Source: DASQUK01 sp046726215 (GTDB lineage Bacteria > Actinomycetota > Acidimicrobiia > Acidimicrobiales > VFJN01). Taken from it: DNA of 40,338 nucleotides. The position numbers and the translations under genes were made by a program. The notes below the pieces were generated by a model that worked only from the letters and a program-made list of their open reading frames with translations, was not told where the DNA came from and did no database searches. This document shows, piece after piece, positions 30,527 through 38,121 of the stretch. The stretch covers positions 1 through 40,338 of the forward strand of contig JBKPAA010000024.1 in NCBI GenBank assembly GCA_046726215.1, written 5' to 3'. Every line of letters starts with the position of its first letter. The stretch's first letter is position 1.

Positions 30527-32140
30527 CTACGCCAGTTCGACCAGGTCGAGCAGGTCGTCGGACCAGAAGTCGACCTCGCCATCGGGCATCAGCAGCACCC
30601 GGTCGGGTGCCAGGTCGCGCACGAAGCCGGTGTCGTGGCTGACGATCACCATCGTGCCCGCCCAGCTGGCTAGTGCAGCCGCCACCGCCTCACGCGATGG
30701 CGGGTCCAGGTTGTTGGTGGGCTCGTCGAGCAGCAGCAGGTTGTGACGCCCGGCCACCAGCAGCGACAGGGCGAGCTTGGTCTTCTCTCCGCCCGACAGG
30801 CTCGCCGCGTCTTGGAACACCTTGTCGCCCGACAGACCGAAGGTGCCGAGCAGGCGGCGCCGCATCTGGTTGTCGAGGCGGGGCGCCGCCTCGCTCATGT
30901 GCTCGAACAGCGACGCGCCGGGGCGGATCCCCTCGTGCTCCTGGGCGTAGTAGCCGATCGTGATCTGGTGGCCCGCCGTGACCACGCCGGTGTCGGGGTT
31001 GGAGGCGCCCGCCAGGATGCGCAGCAGGCTGGTCTTGCCGGCGCCGTTGAGCCCCAGGACCAGCAGCCGCTCGCCGCGGCCGACGTCGAAGGCCACGTCC
31101 TCGAACACGGGCGGGCCGCCCCCGTAACCCTTGGACAGCGCCGCCACGGTGAGCGCAGTGCGGCCGCAGGGTGGCGGCTCCGGCAGCCGCAGGCGCAGGC
31201 CGCGGCGGGCGGTGGGCGCGTCGACGGCCTCGCTGCGGATGCGGGCGATGCGGGTCTCGAGGGCGTTGGCGAAGCTGGCCTTCGACGCCTTGGCGCCCCA
31301 GCGATCGACCAGGGTCTGCAGCCGCGCGATCTCCGCCTGCTGGCGCGAGGCGATCTTGGCCCGGCGTTCCTCGTCGCGGGCACGTGCCACCTTGTACTGC
31401 GAGTAGGTGCCCTTGTACTCGGTCAGCTCACCGATGTCGGCCTCCCCCGGCCGGTCGAGGTGCAGGACCCGGGTGATCGACTCGTCGAGGAGCTCGAGGT
31501 CGTGGCTGACGATGATGAGCGCGCCCCGATAGGACCGCAGGAAGGCGAACAGCCACTCGCGGGCGTCGTTGTCGAGATGGTTGGTGGGCTCGTCTAGCAG
31601 CAGCAACTCGCTGCCCGCGAACAGGATCCGGGCCAGCTCCACCCGGCGGCGCTCCCCGCCCGAGAGCACGACTATGGGCAGGTTGGTCCGATCCTGGCGC
31701 AGGCCCAGCCCCGCGAGGAGCCGCTTGGCCTCGGCCTCGGCGGCGTAGCCACCCCCATGCTCGAACCGGTCGTGTAGCCGGCTCCACTTGTCGACCAGCG
31801 CGTCGTCGCCGGGCTGGGCTTCCATCTTCAGGCGCAGCTCCTCGAGCCGGGCGGCGAGGGTGTCGAGGCCCCGCCCCCCGAGCACGTGGGTGAGGGCGGT
31901 GACGCGCGCCGGGATCCGGTCCAGCCGCGGATCCTGGGGCAGGTAGCCGAACGCCCGCGGTCGCTGGATGACGCCCGCCTTGGGCTCGGCCATTCCGCCC
32001 AGGACCTTGAGCAGCGACGTCTTGCCGGCGCCATTGCGTCCCACCAGGCCGACGCTGTCGCCGGCGCGCACGGTCAAGGCTGCGCCCTCGACCACGAGGG
32101 TGCCACCGACCTCGACCGTGAGCCCGCGGACCGACAGCAT
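30527..32140 (-). CDS. ABC-F family ATPase (ribosome-associated type)
   Basis: A soluble ABC protein of 537 residues with two ATPase domains and no membrane segment. Domain 1: GLVGRNGAGKTSLLKVLGG, VLSGGERRRVELARIL and LLLLDEPTNHLD. The linker (about 240-315) is charged and helical (ARDEERRAKIASRQQAEIAR), like the P-site tRNA-interaction motif. Domain 2: VLGLNGAGKTSLLRILAG, SLSGGEKTKLALSLLVAG and LLLLDEPTNNLD. Such proteins act on ribosomes in translation or antibiotic resistance. The divergent sigK promoter lies upstream, 67 bases from its start. No drug specificity can be read. Confidence 0.9.
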   Translation of the reverse strand: MLSVRGLTVEVGGTLVVEGAALTVRAGDSVGLVGRNGAGKTSLLKVLGGMAEPKAGVIQRPRAFGYLPQDPRLDRIPARVTALTHVLGGRGLDTLAARLEELRLKMEAQPGDDALVDKWSRLHDRFEHGGGYAAEAEAKRLLAGLGLRQDRTNLPIVVLSGGERRRVELARILFAGSELLLLDEPTNHLDNDAREWLFAFLRSYRGALIIVSHDLELLDESITRVLHLDRPGEADIGELTEYKGTYSQYKVARARDEERRAKIASRQQAEIARLQTLVDRWGAKASKASFANALETRIARIRSEAVDAPTARRGLRLRLPEPPPCGRTALTVAALSKGYGGGPPVFEDVAFDVGRGERLLVLGLNGAGKTSLLRILAGASNPDTGVVTAGHQITIGYYAQEHEGIRPGASLFEHMSEAAPRLDNQMRRRLLGTFGLSGDKVFQDAASLSGGEKTKLALSLLVAGRHNLLLLDEPTNNLDPPSREAVAAALASWAGTMVIVSHDTGFVRDLAPDRVLLMPDGEVDFWSDDLLDLVELA

Positions 32141-32206
32141 GGCCGCCCATCCTGGCGCCTCTCTGCGCTCGCACCAACCGCATTCCGCGCGCAGGGCGGG
32201 TTGTTG

Positions 32207-32235
32207 TCATCCAGCGGGCCGCTCGGCGCCGAACT
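32207..32235 (+). promoter_or_regulatory. SigK-like promoter of sigK
   Basis: TCATCC (32207-32212), 17 bases, then CGAACT (32230-32235); the base before is C, giving CCGAAC. The mycobacterial SigK motif, as I recall it, is CCATCC and CCGAAT with a similar gap. It lies nine bases before ATG 32245, which fits a leaderless transcript from that ATG. Confidence 0.5.
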
Positions 32236-32292
32236 ACTGGCGGCATGTCCGGCGCGACGAGGTCCCGGAGTTCGCACTTGGCTGGAGTCCTG

Positions 32293-32877
32293 ATGACGTC
32301 ACACGCGGATGCGTCCGCCTCGGCGAGCGATCCCCAGCTGGTGGCCGCCGTCGCCGACGGCGACGAGCGGGCGGTGGCGGAGGTCTACCGCCGGTACGGC
32401 GGGGCGGTGTGGGCCGTAGCGCAGCGCGTCTGCGGTGACCGGGCCTCGGCCGAGGACGTGTGCCAGACCGTGTTCGTCGATCTCTGGAGGCGGCCGGAGC
32501 GCTTCGATCCCCAGCGGGGCAAGCTGCGGTCCTGGCTCGTGGCCCAGGGACACGCACGTGCCGTGGATGTGGTGCGGTCGGAGACGGCGCGGCAGCGCCG
32601 GCAGGAGCGGGCGGCGCGGCTGGCACCCACCCCACCGCCCTCGGGCGACGTCGAGGCGGCCAGCTTGCTCGCCTCGCTCGCCGACCACATGCGGCGCGCC
32701 CTCGATCGACTGGCTGCCGACGACCGTGACGCCATCGTGCTCGCCTACTTCGGCGGCCATAGCTACCGCGAGACCGCAGCGCTGCTGGGGGCACCCGAGG
32801 GAACGGTCAAGAGCCGCATTCGTCGCGGCCTCGAGAGTTTGCGACGCCTGCTGGACGCCGAGGGGGTGACATTGTGA
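32293..32877 (+). CDS. sigK: ECF sigma factor, SigK-like
   Basis: A sigma-70 family ECF factor of 194 residues. Region 2 has DERAVAEVYRRYGGAVWAVA, CGDRASAEDVCQTVFVDLWR and WLVAQGHARAVDVVR. Region 4 has LAADDRDAIVLAYFGGHSYR and LLGAPEGTVKSRIRRGLESL. The partner RskA-like anti-sigma is translationally coupled by a GTGA overlap, and the downstream fasciclin lipoprotein is like the MPT70/MPT83 targets of mycobacterial SigK. Start: ATG 32293 has GGAG five bases away; ATG 32245 in the same frame would give 16 more residues and match a leaderless start under the promoter at 32207-32235. Confidence 0.88.
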   Translation: MTSHADASASASDPQLVAAVADGDERAVAEVYRRYGGAVWAVAQRVCGDRASAEDVCQTVFVDLWRRPERFDPQRGKLRSWLVAQGHARAVDVVRSETARQRRQERAARLAPTPPPSGDVEAASLLASLADHMRRALDRLAADDRDAIVLAYFGGHSYRETAALLGAPEGTVKSRIRRGLESLRRLLDAEGVTL

Positions 32878-33632
32878 GCCCCGTGAGTGGACGCCAGCAG
32901 CGTGGCGAACGGCATCCCCTGGACGACCTGGCGCTCTATGCACTCGACGCGCTCGAGGCCGATGATGTCGGGACGATCGAGGCGCACCTCGCGGCGTGTG
33001 CCGCGTGCCGGCAGGAACTAACGGCCCACGAGGAGGCGCTGGGGGCGCTGGTCGAGGACGGACCCCCGCCAGCGCTGTGGGACGCGGTTCAAGCCCAGAT
33101 CCGGGACAGCGGGCCGACCCCGGTGAACGGGGCCCCGCTGCACCTGGGGTCGGACCATGCCCACCCGGACCGGTCCGCCCGTCGTCGCGGGATGCGGCGT
33201 CGGTTGGCGATGCTGGCCGCGGCGGCGGCCCTGGCGGCCGTCCTGGGCGTGGGTCTGGGCACCAGGCTGAACGACGTCGACAACGGATCCGGCACCTTGG
33301 CCGGCGTGTCCACCGACGGCACGACCGTGGCGGTGCTCGCCGACGCCCACGGCGCCGACGTCGCCCGGGTCGTCACCAATGAAGGCGGCGACGTGGTCAT
33401 CCTCGAGGAGCTGCCACAACTGGCGGCCGAGCGCACGTACCAGCTGTGGTCGGTCGGCGGGCCCCGCCCGGTGTCGCTGGGTCTCATGGGCGGCGACGGG
33501 CATGACGCAACGATGCCCGTCAGCCTGCCGGCGACGGCGACGAAGCTGGCGATCAGCGAGGAACCGGCGCGCGGCTCCACGACGCCCACCGGCCCCGTGG
33601 TCGCGTCCGGCGCCGTCGTCCGGCCCGCCTGA
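32874..33632 (+). CDS. rskA: Anti-sigma-K factor RskA-like
   Basis: A membrane anti-sigma factor of 252 residues. The cytoplasmic part has the zinc-binding pattern IEAHLAACAACRQELTAHEE (His-x3-Cys-x2-Cys), one transmembrane helix (about 104-125, LAMLAAAAALAAVLGVGLGT) and an outer domain with VVILEELPQLAAERTYQLWS, typical of the RskA C-terminal domain. It should hold SigK inactive until cleaved in the membrane, as in mycobacteria. Its GTG overlaps the sigK stop as GTGA, so the pair is made in fixed proportion. A SigK-like promoter follows its stop. Confidence 0.9.
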   Translation: MSPVSGRQQRGERHPLDDLALYALDALEADDVGTIEAHLAACAACRQELTAHEEALGALVEDGPPPALWDAVQAQIRDSGPTPVNGAPLHLGSDHAHPDRSARRRGMRRRLAMLAAAAALAAVLGVGLGTRLNDVDNGSGTLAGVSTDGTTVAVLADAHGADVARVVTNEGGDVVILEELPQLAAERTYQLWSVGGPRPVSLGLMGGDGHDATMPVSLPATATKLAISEEPARGSTTPTGPVVASGAVVRPA

Positions 33633-33650
33633 CGGCAGCAGCGTCGCCCG

Positions 33651-33679
33651 GCATCCAAACCGGGCTGCGGCTTCGGATA
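33651..33679 (+). promoter_or_regulatory. SigK-like promoter before the molybdopterin oxidoreductase gene
   Basis: GCATCC (33651-33656), 17 bases, then CGGATA (33674-33679). The layout equals that of the sigK promoter, and the ATG at 33688 follows eight bases later. This suggests that the oxidoreductase and fasciclin genes are SigK-driven. Confidence 0.45.
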
Positions 33680-33687
33680 CGCCGCGC

Positions 33688-35360
33688 ATGGAATGGACGG
33701 ACACATCCGGGGCAGCGTCCCGACGCCTGCCACACCCGAGCCGGAGGACCCCGACCGACCGCGGGCGCCCGGCGGCCGCGGTCGGAGCGCCCGGCGCTGC
33801 GCTGGCCGGCTTGGTCTCGGCCGCCGCCGCGCTCGGGGCCGGTGAGCTGGTCGCGGGCGTCGACGACCGCATGGCGTCCCCGGTCGAAGCGCTCGCCGGG
33901 GAGGTCATCAACCGGGTTCCTCGCGCCGTCGAGCGCTTCGCCATCGAGACCTTCGGCAGCAACGACAAGCTCGCCCTGGTCATCGGGATCTTGGCGTTCT
34001 CTGCCGTGTTCGGCATCGTCCTCGGTGTCGTCTCCCGCCGCCGGCGTCCCGTCGGCGCGTTGGGCTTGGCCGCCTTTGCGTTCGTTGGCTTCCTGGCCTC
34101 GGTCGCGGGACCCCGCACCTCGCCCGCCGCCGGCTTGCCGAGCGTGGTTGCGGGCCTGGTCGGCGTGGCCTGCTTGCGGTCGTTGGTGTCGCGCGCCCCG
34201 AGCCGAACGGCGAGCGCCCCGGGCGTTGCTGGCAACGGCTCCGGGCCGGCGGCAGCGTCGCCCGTGGCGGCGCCGACGCGCGGCGGTGTGGCTTCGCGGC
34301 GCGCCTTTCTCGGGATGACGGCCGCAGCTGCCGCCGCCGGGGCCCTTGCGGCCGCCGGCGGTCGGGCGCTCCGCAGCCGATTCAGTGCCGCCGAATCGCG
34401 GGCCAACGTCGTATTGCCTCGCGCCCGCCGTCCCGCTCCACCGCTCCCGCCCGCCGGCAGGGGCGTCGAGGTCGGCATTCCCGGCGTGGCACCTTTCGTC
34501 ACCCCGACGCCGACTTCTACCGGGTCGACACGGCCCTCGTCGTGCCCCAGGTGCGCGCCGAGGACTGGTCGCTCGCGGTGACCGGGATGGTCGACGAGCC
34601 GTTCGCGCTGACCTTCGACGACCTGCTGGACCGGGACCTGGTCGAGGCCGACATCACGATGACCTGCATCTCCAACCCGGTGGGGGGCGACCTCGTCGGC
34701 CACGCCCGGTGGCTCGGGGTCCTCACTCGCGAGCTGCTCGAGGAGGCTCGCCCCCTTGGCGGCGCCGATCAGCTCGTGGGCCGGTCGGTCGACGGGTACA
34801 CGTGCGGGTTCCCCTTGTCAGCGGCCTACGACCGGGACTGCATCGTCGGCGTGGGGATGAACGGGGAGCCCCTGCCGCTCAAGCACGGGTTCCCGGCCCG
34901 CCTCGTGACCCCGGGCCTCTATGGCTACATCGGGTCCACGAAGTGGCTGACCGAGCTCGAGGTCACCACGTTCGACGCCTTCGACCAGTACTGGGTGCGC
35001 CGGGGCTACGCCGACCGGGCGCCGGTCAAGACGATGGCTCGCATCGACACGCCCCGCAGCCTCGAGCGCGTCGCCGCAGGCCCCGTTGCCATCGGCGGCG
35101 TGGCCTGGGCACAGACCCGGGGCATCGAAGCCGTCGAGGTGCGGGTCGATGACGGGCCCTTCCGCCCCGCCCAGTTGGCCGACGCCCTCAACCGCACCTC
35201 GTGGCGACAGTGGCGCTTCGACTGGGACGCCGCTCCCGGGCGCCACGCGCTCACGGTGCGCGCCGTCGACGGCCGCGGCGAGACGCAGACCGAGACGCGG
35301 GCCGACACGGTCCCCGATGGCGCCAGCGGCTGGATGTCCCTGGTCGTCACCGTCGAATGA
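33688..35360 (+). pseudogene. Membrane-anchored molybdopterin (sulfite oxidase-like) oxidoreductase, frameshifted
   Basis: The N-terminal half has about four hydrophobic helices (including ALVIGILAFSAVFGIVLGVV and ALGLAAFAFVGFLASVAG), then a twin-arginine-like ASRRAFLGMTAAAAAAGALA. The C-terminal half is the SUOX-type molybdenum-cofactor domain with DITMTCISNPVGGDLVGHAR, whose Cys is the metal ligand. LLSAAYDR-like and VGMNGEPLPLKHGFPARLV blocks and an Ig-like dimer domain follow. One base is missing near 34507: VTP then continues as ADFYRVDTALVV only in the next frame. With one base restored, 557 residues read through. It lies between rskA and the fasciclin gene. Sequence error or recent loss cannot be told apart. 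Its likely electron partner is not visible. Confidence 0.8.
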
Positions 35361-35398
35361 TCCATCCACACCCATTCCCCCCAAGGAGGGACAACGAA

Positions 35399-36070
35399 AT
35401 GCGCCCTACCCGAAAGCTGGGAGCTGGCCTTGCGCTCGTCGTCGGCCTGTCGCTGGCGGCGGCAGCCTGCTCGGACGGCGGCGAAGGCAACGCGAGCTCC
35501 GATGAGCCCGCCCCGGTCGAGTCCCCGGCGCCCGACGTCGCCGGCGATTCGGCGGGCGCCACCGATCCGGCGACGATCTGCGATCCCGCCGGTCTCGTCG
35601 ATGCGGTCGAGAGCGGTCCCGATGAGGGCACGCTCGCGGGCATGACCGACGATCCGGTCGCCACCGCCGCGTCGAGCAACCCCGTCCTCACCACGCTGGT
35701 GACCGCGGTGACCGAGGCCGACTTGGTCGACCCGCTCAACTCGGCCGACGCGGTCACGGTCTTCGCGCCCACCGACTGCGCCTTCGCGGCGCTCGATCCG
35801 GCGACGCTCGACGCCGCCCTGGCCGATCCGACCGGGCTGCTGACGCAGGTGCTCGGGTTCCACGTCGTCGCCGGCCAGCGGCTGTCGTCCGATGACCTGG
35901 CGAACACCAGTGAGCTCGAGACCTTCACCGGTGCGGTGCTGCCGGTGGAGTCGGACGGCGACACGATCACCGTCGGCGGCGGGCAGGCACGGATAGTCGT
36001 GCCCGACATCCAGACCGCCAACGCCACCGTCCACCTGATCGACCACGTGATGCTGCCCCCTGCGAGCTGA
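35399..36070 (+). CDS. Fasciclin-domain lipoprotein (MPT70/MPT83-like)
   Basis: A secreted lipoprotein of 223 residues. The signal peptide MRPTRKLGAGLALVVGLSLA ends in the lipobox AAAC, followed by a Ser/Pro/Glu-rich linker. The fasciclin (FAS1) domain runs from about 85 to 222, with ADAVTVFAPTDCAFAALDPA and GFHVVAGQRLSSDD, and ends ANATVHLIDHVMLPP, the H-box. AAGGAGGGACAACGAAATG gives a strong ribosome site. In mycobacteria such proteins are the main SigK targets, and the gene lies at the end of this SigK locus, 38 bases after the oxidoreductase. A terminator-like hairpin follows the stop. Confidence 0.9.
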   Translation: MRPTRKLGAGLALVVGLSLAAAACSDGGEGNASSDEPAPVESPAPDVAGDSAGATDPATICDPAGLVDAVESGPDEGTLAGMTDDPVATAASSNPVLTTLVTAVTEADLVDPLNSADAVTVFAPTDCAFAALDPATLDAALADPTGLLTQVLGFHVVAGQRLSSDDLANTSELETFTGAVLPVESDGDTITVGGGQARIVVPDIQTANATVHLIDHVMLPPAS

Positions 36071-36095
36071 GTCCGGGGTCGATTCCCGACCGACG

Positions 36096-36124
36096 CGGTG
36101 GCCGGGTCGTGGGCCCGGCCACCG
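36096..36124 (+). terminator. Terminator-like hairpin after the SigK locus
   Basis: CGGTGGCCGGG (36096-36106) pairs perfectly with CCCGGCCACCG (36114-36124), 11 pairs with a seven-base loop, 26 bases after the fasciclin stop. There is no T run. Confidence 0.6.
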
Positions 36125-36248
36125 GCGCGCCCGATGACGACCGATGTGTAGCGGGTGCCCCCGCCACTGGTGGACGGGCGACGGTGCCGCCGCGGGTTAT
36201 ACGCACGCGCAGGCAATCGATTGCATCATCCGCCGCGAAGGTTCCAGC

Positions 36249-36830
36249 CTAGGAGCGCCCTCCGCGGCGCCAGCGTTGTGCGGTGAAAGCCACGGGTTCG
36301 CCCGTGAGTTGCTCCGCGAACGGCTGGATGATTCTCAGTGCCTCGCCTGGGAGGGCTCTTACGATCGAGACGATTCCTGTTGTGTGGGATTGGTCATCGT
36401 CAAGGAGGACGCCCACGAAGCTCAAGCGGCTGTCCGGATTGACGCCCAGCAGTTGCAGGTCGGTGTCGTTGGCGTTGCGGGGTTTCGGGGGCCACTGGCC
36501 TGTTATCAGTGCGTTCGGTGCTCCTGACGCGAGCGAGCCCTCGGTGGGTTGGCGCTGGAGCAGTACGACGGTTCGGACAGTCGTGACTTGTCGGTAGAGA
36601 CCGGCCAGCCAGTATGGCTCCTCGGTAGCGAACTGCTCTGCACTGGCACGGTCGGCCAGGTTGACGACATGGACGCTTCCTGTGTGTTCAGCGCCGTCGT
36701 CGGACAAGGTAGGGCCTCGAAGAAGGAGCCGATCGGCAAACCGGTCCATGTAAGACCAATGCGCCTCGGCCAGGTCAAGCAGCTCAGTTTCAACCCCCGG
36801 TCTGTCCTGGGCGTGAACATAGAACGGCAT
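36249..36830 (-). CDS. Duplicated YCII-related domain protein
   Basis: A protein of 193 residues made of two YCII-like (ferredoxin-like fold) halves. The first (1-95) reads YVHAQDRPGVETELLDLAEA and HTGSVHVVNLADRASAEQFA. The second (100-193) reads LASGAPNALITGQWPPKPRN, then GVLLDDDQSHTTGIVSIVRA. The conserved Asp/His pair of the family can be seen in part (DRP in half 1). The function is unknown in this family. ATG 36830 is the first start inside the family sequence; no good ribosome site precedes it. The 137 bases to the next gene upstream hold nothing I recognise. Confidence 0.65.
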   Translation of the reverse strand: MPFYVHAQDRPGVETELLDLAEAHWSYMDRFADRLLLRGPTLSDDGAEHTGSVHVVNLADRASAEQFATEEPYWLAGLYRQVTTVRTVVLLQRQPTEGSLASGAPNALITGQWPPKPRNANDTDLQLLGVNPDSRLSFVGVLLDDDQSHTTGIVSIVRALPGEALRIIQPFAEQLTGEPVAFTAQRWRRGGRS

Positions 36831-36967
36831 GGTGAGAAGGTACCGACGCCAGCCTGCCCCTGTTCCGACGTGGGCCGCCAACCGCCGTGGCGTCCCCGAA
36901 GCTCCGCTCGTGACGTGTCGCGCCCGGTCCGTCAGCCTCTCGGTGTTCGATGGACGGCCCGTGCGTA

Positions 36968-37567
36968 TCAGTCGAGGCTGAACGGCGGGTACTCGTCGGT
37001 GAGCAGGTACAGGTAGGCGGTGACTCGGGTGCTCCAGCGCATGACGCCCACGACGAACGTGCGCAGCCCCTCCGGCCAGCGTCCTGTGAACAGCACGGCG
37101 AAGAAGGCGATCACCGAGGCCAGGAAGGCCACGAGGCCCAGGATGCTGAGCACGATCAACTGCGGGATCGCCAGGATCAAGCGGAACGCCACCGTAAGCC
37201 GGTTGCGATCCTCCAGCTCGGGCGTGAAGCCCGTGCGAACGGGTGAATAGGTGCCGGGATCGGCGGCGACGGCCTCGAAGGCGAACGGTGGGTACTCGTC
37301 TCGGAGGAAGCCCCCGTACGCGACGACGCGGTTGCTGTAGCGCACGTAGAGGCACACCATGTTCGCCAGCCCCTCGGGCAGCCGGCCGGTGAACAGGATG
37401 ACGAACCAGGCGATCACGGAGGCGACCTCGGCGAGGAACCCGAGCACGGACAGGATCACGAAATGCGGGATCGCCAGGAACCACTGCACGAGTGGGCGCC
37501 AGTTGGCGATCCGCTCGGCGCGATCGACCTCCAACGTTGCCGGGTACGTCTGGGCGAAGGTTTCCAA
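36968..37567 (-). CDS. DUF4389 membrane protein, two repeated halves
   Basis: A protein of 199 residues with two homologous halves, each a helix pair followed by a Trp/Arg-rich loop and DEYPPF. Half 1: NWRPLVQWFLAIPHFVILSV with GFLAEVASVIAWFVILFTGR and FLRDEYPPFAF. Half 2: AFRLILAIPQLIVLSILGLV with AFLASVIAFFAVLFTGRWPE and LLTDEYPPFSL. The internal duplication is evident. It is the DUF4389 family, of unknown function, often encoded singly in actinobacteria. About four transmembrane helices are predicted. It lies upstream of the YCII gene on the same strand, so cotranscription is possible. Confidence 0.85.
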   Translation of the reverse strand: METFAQTYPATLEVDRAERIANWRPLVQWFLAIPHFVILSVLGFLAEVASVIAWFVILFTGRLPEGLANMVCLYVRYSNRVVAYGGFLRDEYPPFAFEAVAADPGTYSPVRTGFTPELEDRNRLTVAFRLILAIPQLIVLSILGLVAFLASVIAFFAVLFTGRWPEGLRTFVVGVMRWSTRVTAYLYLLTDEYPPFSLD

Positions 37568-37645
37568 AATTCCCCTCCTAGGGCTCGTCCGGGGAGAAGC
37601 CGGCGAGACGCTACCCCTGCGGATCAGGCCGGTGGGCGATGGCGC

Positions 37646-38047
37646 TCATTCCTGTACGAGCTCGATGAGGGTCCCGAACGCGCCTTTGGGGTGGACGAAG
37701 GCCACGGTGGTGCCGCGGCTGCCGGGGCGGGGGACCTCGTCGATCACCCGACCGCCCTGCGCCTTGACGGCGTCGAGCGCGGCGGCGCAGTCGTCGACCC
37801 GGTAGCCGACGTGGTGCAGGCCCTCGCCGCGATTCTGTAGGTATTTGGCCACCGGCGAGTCGTCGCGAGTGGGCGTGAGCAGCTGGATGTAGCTGTCGGC
37901 CACGCGCAGGAGCGCCTCCTCGACGCCGTCGGACTCGACCACCTCGCGGTGGGCGACGTCGGCGCCGAACGTGGCCCGGTAGTAGGCGATGGCCGCATCG
38001 AGGTCGGAGACGGCGATGGCGACGTGGTCGATCTCGGTCAGCAGCAC
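37646..38047 (-). CDS. mce: Methylmalonyl-/ethylmalonyl-CoA epimerase
   Basis: It interconverts (2S)- and (2R)-methylmalonyl-CoA (and ethylmalonyl-CoA), connecting the carboxylase or Ccr to the mutases. It is a VOC-fold protein of 133 residues. LTEIDHVAIAVSDLDAAIAY carries the metal His near the start. EVVESDGVEEALLRV, GLHHVGYRVDDC (metal His) and AFVHPKGAFGTLIELVQE (metal Glu) complete the family core. It precedes ccr in chromosome order but lies downstream of it in transcription (same strand, 74 bases). A -10 box precedes the GTG start, so it may also have its own promoter. Confidence 0.9.
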   Translation of the reverse strand: MLLTEIDHVAIAVSDLDAAIAYYRATFGADVAHREVVESDGVEEALLRVADSYIQLLTPTRDDSPVAKYLQNRGEGLHHVGYRVDDCAAALDAVKAQGGRVIDEVPRPGSRGTTVAFVHPKGAFGTLIELVQE

Positions 38048-38053
38048 GCCCGT

Positions 38054-38059
38054 AGGTTA
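38054..38059 (-). promoter_or_regulatory. -10 box of the epimerase gene
   Basis: On the minus strand TAACCT lies six bases before the GTG at 38047, the leaderless arrangement. Confidence 0.4.
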
Positions 38060-38121
38060 AGCGGAACGTGCGGCGGTCAATGAGGTCATGGCAGCCGTAA
38101 CCACCGCAAGAACGAGAGTGG

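Noticed and set aside
33018..34703. A 561-residue open frame on the minus strand
   Set aside because: Antisense to rskA and the oxidoreductase; no domain sequence.
35362..35367. CCATCC as a SigK -35 box for the fasciclin gene
   Set aside because: The expected -10 position holds the ribosome site AAGGAGG, so no promoter fits; the gene is probably cotranscribed.
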